From Sporosarcina sp. 6E9 (GTDB lineage Bacteria > Bacillota > Bacilli > Bacillales_A > Planococcaceae): DNA of 64,000 bases. How positions within the stretch are numbered: the first letter of the stretch is position 1; each line of letters begins with the position of its first letter. The stretch spans positions 2,163,874 through 2,227,873 of the forward strand of contig NZ_JAGEMN010000001.1 of NCBI RefSeq assembly GCF_017921835.1, read 5' to 3'. Below the pieces are notes generated by a model. It saw only the letters and a list, made by a program, of their open reading frames with translations. It was not told the origin of the DNA and made no database searches. Of the stretch, positions 37,104 to 44,505 are shown one piece after another. A program made the translations under genes and the position numbers.

Positions 37104-37134
37104 ACAAAAAAAGCATAAGAGGAAGTTCCTCTTA
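37104..37134 (-). terminator. Intrinsic terminator after tagH
   Basis: Minus strand: perfect 9-bp stem TAAGAGGAA / TTCCTCTTA with a one-base centre, followed by TGCTTTTTTTG. Confidence 0.85.
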
Positions 37135-37152
37135 CACTTTTCATTCTGTCGC

Positions 37153-37962
37153 TTATTTCACTTCAGCTTTGCTATTTAGTCTTCTAGCCATTCCATCATC
37201 GCGGTGTTTCTTTTTCTCTTTTTTACTCATTTTCCCGTATTCCTTCAGGAAATTATCGTAGTTTTTAAGGACTTCCTGTGCGTCTCCGAATTCTTTTAGG
37301 ACGCCATATTCGAGCCACAAGACCTTTTCACAAAACTGTTTCATTTGCCCAATTGAGTGACTGACGAAAAACATTGTTTTACCTTGCTCTTTAAACTCAT
37401 GCATTTTCGCCAAACTTTTTTCTGCGAATGCTTTATCACCAACAGATAAAGCTTCATCAATAATGAGTATATCGGGATTGACTCTAACTGAAATTGAAAA
37501 CCCGAGTCGGGACTTCATCCCGCTCGAATAGGATTTCACTGGTTGATCAATAAACTTTTCCAGCTCAGCGAACTCAATGATTTCATCTTCCATTCCCAAA
37601 ATTTCCTTCTTAGAAAAACCGAGCATCAATAATTTCAACTCAATATTTTCTCGTCCAGTCAGTTTATTATCTAGTCCGGCATTCACAGCGATTAATGCAA
37701 CATCACCATCAATCTCTATAGAGCCGGATGTTTTCGGAACGATTCCTGCCAATAAGTTTGCAAGAGTAGACTTCCCGGAGCCGTTAACTCCGACAAAACC
37801 AATAATATCGCCTTTTTCGACTTCAAAAGACACATCTCTTAACGCGTAGAAAGATTCCCCGTATTCTTTATGAGGAAGAAGCAAGTCAAGAATACGCTCA
37901 GACTTGCTTGAAAACAATTTATATTCTTTCGACAAATCTTTAACAACAACTGATTTCGACAT
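37153..37962 (-). CDS. tagH: Teichoic acid export ATP-binding protein TagH, short form
   Basis: A 269-residue ABC ATPase that powers export of undecaprenyl-linked wall teichoic acid with TagG. Walker A GVNGSGKS, the family-specific stretch between Walker A and the signature, ABC signature YSSGMKSRLGF, Walker B DILIIDEALSVGD and the switch histidine in FFVSHS. It ends shortly after the ATPase fold with a lysine-rich tail, so it lacks the long C-terminal extension of B. subtilis TagH and resembles the shorter staphylococcal form. It follows tagG by 18 bases and a terminator follows it. Confidence 0.93.
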   Translation of the reverse strand: MSKSVVVKDLSKEYKLFSSKSERILDLLLPHKEYGESFYALRDVSFEVEKGDIIGFVGVNGSGKSTLANLLAGIVPKTSGSIEIDGDVALIAVNAGLDNKLTGRENIELKLLMLGFSKKEILGMEDEIIEFAELEKFIDQPVKSYSSGMKSRLGFSISVRVNPDILIIDEALSVGDKAFAEKSLAKMHEFKEQGKTMFFVSHSIGQMKQFCEKVLWLEYGVLKEFGDAQEVLKNYDNFLKEYGKMSKKEKKKHRDDGMARRLNSKAEVK

Positions 37963-37980
37963 TTAAATTCACTTCCATAT

Positions 37981-38787
37981 TTACAGAAAGTCAATAAACT
38001 GACTTCTGAACTTTACGTGCAAATAAGATCCAATCATGAATAGAACGAGCAGTAACCCGAAAAAGTACAGCGTGTACATTGGATTCTCTAAGAAATACCA
38101 ACTTTGACCCAATAATGTATTTCTATACCCTTCTATAATAAAGTAGAAAGGATTTAGTTTTAACCATGGTTGCCAACTTTCAGGAAGCAAGGTTGGCGGC
38201 CAAAGGATTGGCGATAAATACAACAGCATTCTCATCGTAGCTTGCAACATCATCGCAACATCTCGAACAATCGTTGCAAGGGTTGATGTAATCAGTGACA
38301 AGCTAAATAGTAACGCTACAGCCGCAAAAGTATAAATGGGTAATTGCAAATAATAAATGGATATCGGAAAACCCATAAATTGCAAAATGATGATGCCAAT
38401 AACCAACAAAAATAGATGAGGGTAAAACTGCGAAACGACAATATAATTAGGAATTACACTCATCGGAAAGTTCATCTTCGATAACATTCTAATTTTTTGA
38501 TAGATCGACCTAGTCGCCTTCATTAACCCTTGGTTCAGAAAGAACCACACTAAAATCCCTGCAAATAACCATTGGAAATATTCAACATCTCCGATTGGTT
38601 CTCGTTGTCTAATTCCAAAACCAAATACAAACCAATAAATCATTATTTGGATCGCTGGGTTAATAATTTCCCAAGCTGCCCCTAGATAATTTCCGCTTGT
38701 TTGGCTTTTTATTTCATACCAAGAGAGTCTTCTCAGGAGATGGAAATTTTTTATTTGTTCTTTCAATACGATGATTGAAGATTTCAT
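37981..38787 (-). CDS. tagG: Teichoic acid export permease TagG
   Basis: A 268-residue ABC-2 type membrane protein with about six hydrophobic segments. Motifs NYLGAAWEIINPAIQIMIYW near the N-terminus and YLSPILWPPTLLPESWQPWLKLNP are characteristic of polysaccharide and teichoic acid exporters. It partners the adjacent ATPase. The ribosome site GAGG lies about eight bases before ATG. Confidence 0.93.
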   Translation of the reverse strand: MKSSIIVLKEQIKNFHLLRRLSWYEIKSQTSGNYLGAAWEIINPAIQIMIYWFVFGFGIRQREPIGDVEYFQWLFAGILVWFFLNQGLMKATRSIYQKIRMLSKMNFPMSVIPNYIVVSQFYPHLFLLVIGIIILQFMGFPISIYYLQLPIYTFAAVALLFSLSLITSTLATIVRDVAMMLQATMRMLLYLSPILWPPTLLPESWQPWLKLNPFYFIIEGYRNTLLGQSWYFLENPMYTLYFFGLLLVLFMIGSYLHVKFRSQFIDFL

Positions 38788-38815
38788 ATATCTTCCTCAC
38801 TTGCCTTTTATCATT

Positions 38816-39994
38816 TTATCTAGCGAATAATTGTTTAACGACTCGCTCTGTAGCTTTCCCATCTTCTAGGTAACAGAAACGGTCTTGGAAACTTTTAAAC
38901 GCTTCAGGTGAAACATGTCCATTTTCTAGCGCATAATCGATTGCTTCAAATAAGTCTTCCTCATTTTCAACAATGGGTCCCGGTGCATCTTTTTCAATAT
39001 CAAAATAAAAACCTCTTAGACGATCTCGATAATCTTCGATGTCGTACATATAAAAAATAATCGGTCGATTCAGGCCCGCATAATCAAAAAAGACCGAAGA
39101 ATAATCCGTAATTAATATATCACTCACCAAATATAATTCCGCTATATCGGGATAGGATGAAACGTCTTTCACGAAGTCTCCGTATGCGGTAAAATCAAAG
39201 TTTTCAGCGACAAGATAATGCATTCTCGTCAATAGAACGAACTCGTCCCCAAAACGTTCCTTCATCTTATCTAATTCAAATTGAAATGTAAATTTATATT
39301 GGCCTACCTTGAAATAATCATCGTCCCGCCATGTAGGTGCGTAAAGAATAATCTTTTTATCCTTCGGAATTTTAAGCGTCTCTTTAATGTCAGCAACTTC
39401 GGTTTCACTAGCCGTATATAGTTTGTCATTCCGTGGATAGCCACTCTCTATCATTACCCCATTAAACCCAAATGCACTCCTAAATATTCCACTTGAATAG
39501 TTGTTTGGAGAAATGAGATAGGACCAATTTTTTGATTCTTTTAGTATATCTTCTTTATAAGTTTTTCGGGTCGATCCCGGGATATGAACTTCATCAATAT
39601 CAAGACCTAACTTTTTTAAGGGCGTCCCGTGCCATGTTTGTAAATAAGTTGTCCCTTTCGGTCTTGGCATCCAAATGGGTAGCCGCACATTGTTCACCCA
39701 ATACTTTGCTCTTGGCTTCATTAAAAACCATTTCGGTGAAAAGCGTTTAACATAAGGAATTCCAAGCGCAGTAAAAAGAGGTACGCTGCCGCGGTCAATA
39801 CTCCATACCAATTTATAGTTCGGATGTTTTTTGGCTAGATATTCATAAATAGAACGAGGACTATCGCTGTATTGTTTTCCATGAAAACTTTCAAAAATTA
39901 TCAAGTCTTTCTTTTTTGGCAATAAACCAAGTGCTAGAAAGACAATTTTAAATAACGATAGTGTTATTTTGGATTTTTTAATTTTTGTTAACAC
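38816..39994 (-). CDS. CDP-glycerol:poly(glycerophosphate) glycerophosphotransferase, TagF/TarF-like
   Basis: A 392-residue peripheral membrane enzyme of the CDP-glycerol glycerophosphotransferase family. GTG at 39994 follows GAGGG by seven bases. Near the N-terminus, KKKDLIIFESFHGKQYSDSP is close to the second half of the fusion protein at 47662-49788. Conserved motifs are LQTWHGTPLKKLG (catalytic His), SPNNYSSGIFRSAFGF, ESGYPRNDKL, ILYAPTWRDD and LITDYSSVFFDYA. At this length it lacks the N-terminal extension of full-size TagF, so it could be a primase, a TarF-like second transferase or a short polymerase. It is in line with tagG, tagH and tagD. Confidence 0.88.
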   Translation of the reverse strand: MLTKIKKSKITLSLFKIVFLALGLLPKKKDLIIFESFHGKQYSDSPRSIYEYLAKKHPNYKLVWSIDRGSVPLFTALGIPYVKRFSPKWFLMKPRAKYWVNNVRLPIWMPRPKGTTYLQTWHGTPLKKLGLDIDEVHIPGSTRKTYKEDILKESKNWSYLISPNNYSSGIFRSAFGFNGVMIESGYPRNDKLYTASETEVADIKETLKIPKDKKIILYAPTWRDDDYFKVGQYKFTFQFELDKMKERFGDEFVLLTRMHYLVAENFDFTAYGDFVKDVSSYPDIAELYLVSDILITDYSSVFFDYAGLNRPIIFYMYDIEDYRDRLRGFYFDIEKDAPGPIVENEEDLFEAIDYALENGHVSPEAFKSFQDRFCYLEDGKATERVVKQLFAR

Positions 39995-40103
39995 ATTTAA
40001 TCCCTCAATTCCGAACGTCTAAAGCGCAAAGCTAATTATAACAGAGAATTTATCATGTTTCATTTAAAGCAGTAAACAATTTAAGTATAAAAAACAAAAA
40101 CAA

Positions 40104-40146
40104 ACCGCATCTTCGTTGCTTTCGAAAAAGTAACGAGGATACGGGT
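40104..40146 (-). terminator. Intrinsic terminator after tagD
   Basis: Minus strand: imperfect 18- to 20-bp stem around TTCG, then TTTGTTTTTGTTTTT. Confidence 0.75.
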
Positions 40147-40166
40147 AGGCTTTAATTCTTCACTTT

Positions 40167-40565
40167 TTAACCTTTGTTAACTTTTGTTAAATCTCGCTTA
40201 ATTTTAGTTGTTGAAATACCGACAGTTCTTGGGAGATAGATAACTTCACAACTTTCCTCTAAGAAGTCGAATTTCCCTTTCCAATCATCGCCCATTACGA
40301 AGACATCAACGTCATGATCTTTAACGTCTTGTACTTTTTGCTCCCATGTATCTTCAGGAATTACTTCATCGACGTAACGGATTGCTTCAAGAATTAGCTT
40401 ACGTTGTTCAAAGCTATAGTATGCTTTTTTACCTTTTAGCGCATTGAATTCATCAGATGAAATTGCAACAATTAAATAGTCGCCGTATTCTTTCGCGCGG
40501 CGGAGAATGTTTATATGGCCAGTGTGAAGTAAATCGAATGTTCCGTATGTGATAACTTTTCTCAC
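40167..40565 (-). CDS. tagD: Glycerol-3-phosphate cytidylyltransferase TagD
   Basis: A 132-residue cytidylyltransferase that makes CDP-glycerol from CTP and sn-glycerol 3-phosphate, the donor for all TagB/TagF-type enzymes in this window. The nucleotidyltransferase motifs GTFDLLHTGHINILRRA (HxGH) and GISTTKIKRDL are present. GTG at 40565 with GGAGG eight bases upstream. Length matches the family. It has its own terminator; a TATAAT lies about 105 bases upstream (40671-40676, minus strand) without a clear -35. Confidence 0.96.
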   Translation of the reverse strand: MRKVITYGTFDLLHTGHINILRRAKEYGDYLIVAISSDEFNALKGKKAYYSFEQRKLILEAIRYVDEVIPEDTWEQKVQDVKDHDVDVFVMGDDWKGKFDFLEESCEVIYLPRTVGISTTKIKRDLTKVNKG

Positions 40566-40729
40566 GTTTTAAACCTCCGTTAGTTTGTATGATTTTCGAA
40601 ATATATATATATTGTGTTATTAGTAGACTTTTAAATGAAATTGGCACCTATTATATTAACATACATTTCTATTATACATGATTTATACCTAAAATCATAT
40701 AGCAAGAATCTCCAAGTCATTCGACAAAA

Positions 40730-40762
40730 AATGACCATACACGACAATTGTGTATGGTCATA
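40730..40762 (-). terminator. Intrinsic terminator after the glucosaminidase gene
   Basis: Minus strand: 12-bp perfect stem ATGACCATACAC / GTGTATGGTCAT, then TTTTTTGTCG. Confidence 0.9.
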
Positions 40763-40767
40763 GACTT

Positions 40768-43155
40768 TTAGTTATTAATTTTAATAAACTCCGTTCCGTT
40801 TTTACCGCCACTTACCCAAGCTTTTTTGCCATTGTAAGAGATTTGATACCATTCGTTACTTCGTAGAAGTTTATTGTTTTTATCCAAAGATCCTGCTAAT
40901 AAAGTTCCGCTATTCACTCGCGCAATAGGTGTATTTGATGTGTTCGGGTCTGGACGAATCGCTAATGTCGAACTACCTGTTGATACTTCTAGTAAATTCA
41001 ACATTGTTACATAGCTACCGTGAACCCAACCAGTTTTCCCATCGTACTTAACCTTGTACCAAATTCCGTTCGTTCCAAGCATTTCGATTTTGGAGGCATT
41101 TGGAATACTGCCAACAATTTTTGAACCTGTACTCGGTCCTTCACGTAAATTTAAATTATTTGGCGTTTCTGTCAACCCGTAAACTTCACTTGGATAATCA
41201 ATCGTCGTTCCTGGATTTGGTGTGCCGCCGTCATAATAATCAGGGTCACCTGATTTCGCCGGTTGATTGACATACTGTGGAACATCATAAATCAGGACAT
41301 ATCTATCCAATAAATCATAGATTCGTTTAATGTTAGAGGTTTGTTTTAGCGCCCAAGCGACATCTGTTGCATATTGTGGATGCCCTGGATTAATTGGGTT
41401 CCATCTCATCTTATACAAAGTATCTTGACCTCTTGCAATATACGTATTGATAAATTTTGCGCCACCAATAATCGCTTCTTCTGGTGTAAACCATCCTTCA
41501 TCGAATGCTTTTTTCGCACCACAGTCTAAAGGACAGCTATCAACAGCACCGATACCGTACATATTGTAAACCATAAATACCGCATCTTTCGGCGCAACGA
41601 CCTTTCCTTTACTATCAACCGGAACTCCTTGCGCCAGATCGGAGCTACCGTTTCCTGTTTCTAATAAAGCGTGTGAAATCAGATACGCCTCGTTGACATC
41701 ATAGCTAGTACCAGCATTAATGAATGCTTGCGCCTTACCTGTAAGTGTTCCATGATTATTCAAAATCTTAAGGTTTACTTCTTCAGCATGTAGCGCTGCT
41801 GGTTGCGATAATACTAGAAATTGATAATAGTCTGCTGAATTAATATTAAAGTTCGACGCGTTAATATAATACTCAACTTGTGGTCTTGAAGCATTTACCC
41901 ATCCACCGCTTTTGCCGGAAACTTGGGGCGCTCTGCCCATTTGAATATCAACAGCTCTGTTAAAGTCAGTATCATATTGTGTTGTTTTGGTGATCACGCG
42001 GTCTGTACTGACATCTTTTTGATGTATGTATCCGGTAACTGACTTACCATTTACAGTAACTGTCGTCGAGTACCAATTCGGTGAAAAAGTTCTAAATTGC
42101 ACATAAGTCCCTTTAGTAGAACTCTGTAGTACACCCGATTTTTTAGATGCTCTCGAATAAATATTAGTAGGCGATGCTACTGCAATTCCTTCAAGTGATT
42201 CACTCTCATCAAAAATTCCCTCTACATGGCTTGTATGAATATAACCTTTTACACGCTTACCACTTATAACAACGGTTGCTTCATACCAATTACTTGATAG
42301 TGTTTTGTATTGCAAAATTGTACCTTCCGCATACGATTTAAGTGCTGGTGCACCCGTTGACGGGCTGGAATAGACAGACGTTTTATTTTGAATGCCGATT
42401 CCTCGTAAGCTAATCTGATTATCTACAGTTGCATCAACGTGGCTTTTATGGATAAAACCGGTTCTTGCTTTTCCGCCAACATAAACGGTCGCTTTGTACC
42501 AATCAGTTGTATAGTTTCTATACTGTAGAATTGTTCCGCCACTATAGGATTTTAATGCAGCCGAATTGGTAGAAGCTCTGGAGTAAACAGCTGTCGGGTT
42601 AAGGATAGCAAGTCCCTTCAAAATCTCATCAGATTCTACCCCGTTTTCAACATGGGATTTATGAATATATCCAGGAGTTCGCTTCCCATTAATTATTACA
42701 GACGTTTCATACCACTCACTAGTAAAAGTTTTATAGTGTAGCAGGGATCCAACTGAATAAGTTTTCAACTTCTTGGAGCCCGTAGATGCAGTTGCATAAA
42801 CCGCCGTTGAAGCTTGTAAACCAATCCCCTGCAATAATGTTTGAGTCTCAACCGAAGTGTCAACGTCTGCTTTACTTATAAATCCGCTATGTTTTTTCCC
42901 CTTCACCGTGACAGACGTCGTATACCAATCCGCGTTATGCGCTCTGTACAGCATAATGGATCCTTCGCTATACGATTTCAACACATTTGAGCCTGGTTTA
43001 GCTTCATCATAAACGTATGTTGGACTTTTCAACGCCACCCCTTTTAAGATTTGGGATGCTTGCGCTGTGCTTCCTCCTATTGGAGATAACACCAATGACA
43101 AGATAATCATAAAAAAACTAACGAATACTATTATTCTTTTTTTAACATTACTCAA
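40768..43155 (-). CDS. Secreted endo-beta-N-acetylglucosaminidase with five SH3-like wall-binding repeats
   Basis: A 795-residue autolysin. TTG at 43155 is preferred, because GGAGGAGG lies upstream and it opens a clean signal peptide (MSNVKKRIIVFVSFFMIILS, cleavage near TAQASQ); the ATG at 43200 has no ribosome site. Five repeats of about 67 residues (about 36-385) share L-x-G-(V/I)-(A/G), a VY turn, W-Y and a GYIHKSHV end. A glucosaminidase domain follows (about 440-625) with catalytic Glu499 in LISHALLETGNGSS, MVYNMYGIGAVDSCP and the NPGHPQYATDVAW end. Two canonical SH3b domains close the protein (NLREGPSTGSKIVGSI, LAIRPDPNTSNTPIARV). It cuts the glycan strand, probably in cell separation or turnover. 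The N-terminal repeats also occur in the amidase at 51306-53303. Confidence 0.92.
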   Translation of the reverse strand: MSNVKKRIIVFVSFFMIILSLVLSPIGGSTAQASQILKGVALKSPTYVYDEAKPGSNVLKSYSEGSIMLYRAHNADWYTTSVTVKGKKHSGFISKADVDTSVETQTLLQGIGLQASTAVYATASTGSKKLKTYSVGSLLHYKTFTSEWYETSVIINGKRTPGYIHKSHVENGVESDEILKGLAILNPTAVYSRASTNSAALKSYSGGTILQYRNYTTDWYKATVYVGGKARTGFIHKSHVDATVDNQISLRGIGIQNKTSVYSSPSTGAPALKSYAEGTILQYKTLSSNWYEATVVISGKRVKGYIHTSHVEGIFDESESLEGIAVASPTNIYSRASKKSGVLQSSTKGTYVQFRTFSPNWYSTTVTVNGKSVTGYIHQKDVSTDRVITKTTQYDTDFNRAVDIQMGRAPQVSGKSGGWVNASRPQVEYYINASNFNINSADYYQFLVLSQPAALHAEEVNLKILNNHGTLTGKAQAFINAGTSYDVNEAYLISHALLETGNGSSDLAQGVPVDSKGKVVAPKDAVFMVYNMYGIGAVDSCPLDCGAKKAFDEGWFTPEEAIIGGAKFINTYIARGQDTLYKMRWNPINPGHPQYATDVAWALKQTSNIKRIYDLLDRYVLIYDVPQYVNQPAKSGDPDYYDGGTPNPGTTIDYPSEVYGLTETPNNLNLREGPSTGSKIVGSIPNASKIEMLGTNGIWYKVKYDGKTGWVHGSYVTMLNLLEVSTGSSTLAIRPDPNTSNTPIARVNSGTLLAGSLDKNNKLLRSNEWYQISYNGKKAWVSGGKNGTEFIKINN

Positions 43156-43285
43156 AAAGTAAAACGCCTCCTCCATCTTAGAATCTCTTACTAGATTCAT
43201 TATGGAAAGGAATACTCAATATGTAAAGGGTTTTTGTTGAAGTTCGCAGATTTCCATCAAAAAAAGTTGATTTTCCGTATTATAA

Positions 43286-43313
43286 AAGCGGGAGTTTGAC
43301 TAAACCCCCGCTT
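43286..43313 (-). terminator. Intrinsic terminator after the acyltransferase gene
   Basis: Minus strand: 12-bp stem AAGCGGGGGTTT / AAACTCCCGCTT with a 4-base loop, followed by TTAT. Confidence 0.8.
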
Positions 43314-43325
43314 CCATTCTTCCAT

Positions 43326-44369
43326 TTAGTCCAAATACTTAATTCTACCTGTAAAGAACTGTGTAAGTTTTGTTTGATAAAATAGAAATGCCCAGCCGAT
43401 TGAGGTTGAGATTGTTAGGAAAACCATTATGATGACATAGCTGAAAAAGTTTTCGCCAAACGTCAATGAAAGCCTGACGAAGTATGAGATGGTAATCATA
43501 TGGGTCAAATAGATGAAAAAGGAAAAATGACTAATCATAACAAGCATTTTACTATTGTAATTAAACTTTCGAATTAACGCGACTAACAAGAAAAAGACAC
43601 ATACTGCAAATAGCATCATATCGTACCGATCACTGGAAATTCTTGTGTAGCCTCGCACTTTAATATCATAAAGAATTAGACAATACGAGAATATAGTAGC
43701 TGCGATAGGAATCCAGATTTTATTGTTCAAGAAACTGAATATCCGGTCATAGTATTGCCCGATGTAAAAGGCGACTACAAAGTAAAACAGCCATGAGAAA
43801 ATATGAACTCGATACCAAAATGGAAAGTTCGTTTCAATGAATTCCTTATATCCAGGCGTATGTACATATGAATATATGTGGATGAATGAGATAATAAACG
43901 ACAAGATTAAAGGGATTATTGGTTTTACCCTGGCTAAGTATTTTCCTATTAACCAGTGTAATATGTAAAACTGGAATATAACTAGTACGAAAAATCCGTA
44001 CCAATGGCCAAATACTACTTTATGGGTGAAGACTTCTAAAAACGAAGTCCAGTCTTTTGCCGATGCTCGGTAACTGACGATTGCACCTATGAGAACATAA
44101 GGGATAAATATGTATCGCAGTCTTTTTCGGAAGAACCCTTTTGGAAGCTTTGTTGGATAGCTTCTGGAAATCAAAGTCTCTGAGATTAAAATGAAAATCG
44201 GTGTCGAACATAGTAGCGCATATCGAATGAACACAATATATTGATCAGATGTTAAATCCACTTCGACGTTTTTTAAGTAGTTTGAAATAGCATGTGTGGC
44301 AACGACAAAAATACATGCGATTGCTCGTATTATATTTATTTCATTTAAATGTTGTTTTGGTGTATTCAC
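43326..44369 (-). CDS. Acyltransferase family 3 membrane protein
   Basis: A 347-residue integral membrane acyltransferase with about ten hydrophobic helices. GTG at 44369 is preferred over the ATG at 44471: GGGAG lies upstream of it, the N-terminus NEINIIRAIACIFVVATHA then matches the family start (catalytic His in ATHA), and a hairpin terminator lies in the longer extension. The family O-acetylates or otherwise acylates surface polysaccharides. Here, between a TagF-like gene and wall genes, it may modify a teichoic acid or wall polymer; the target is not readable. Confidence 0.85.
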   Translation of the reverse strand: MNTPKQHLNEINIIRAIACIFVVATHAISNYLKNVEVDLTSDQYIVFIRYALLCSTPIFILISETLISRSYPTKLPKGFFRKRLRYIFIPYVLIGAIVSYRASAKDWTSFLEVFTHKVVFGHWYGFFVLVIFQFYILHWLIGKYLARVKPIIPLILSFIISFIHIYSYVHTPGYKEFIETNFPFWYRVHIFSWLFYFVVAFYIGQYYDRIFSFLNNKIWIPIAATIFSYCLILYDIKVRGYTRISSDRYDMMLFAVCVFFLLVALIRKFNYNSKMLVMISHFSFFIYLTHMITISYFVRLSLTFGENFFSYVIIMVFLTISTSIGWAFLFYQTKLTQFFTGRIKYLD

Positions 44370-44409
44370 TAGTTTGTATCTCCCTGCAAGAGGTATATTT
44401 ATAATTAGT

Positions 44410-44447
44410 AACGAGTACTTGAAGAATCCATTATTCAAGCACTCGTT
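44410..44447. terminator. Hairpin between the 978-residue TagF-like gene and the acyltransferase gene
   Basis: Stem AACGAGT-x-CTTGAA / TTCAAG-x-ACTCGTT. A T tract follows on the plus strand; on the minus strand, where the neighbouring genes lie, it is weaker (ACTAATTAT). It may attenuate rather than stop transcription. Confidence 0.55.
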
Positions 44448-44505
44448 TTTATCCGAATCATTGTTTTCCATTGCGGACGATGATCCTGCTGGAGTTGCTG
44501 CCCCA

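Larger units (their letters stand above)
36795..37152. other. 358-base intergenic region before the polysaccharide operon
   Basis: No gene is seen here. It contains the operon promoter candidate near its left end, a three-unit 20-21 bp repeat (37007-37056) and the tagH terminator at its right end. Confidence 0.6.

Noticed and set aside
44370..44471. N-terminal extension of the acyltransferase from the ATG at 44471
   Set aside because: It contains a terminator-like hairpin and no ribosome site; GTG at 44369 gives the family-typical N-terminus.
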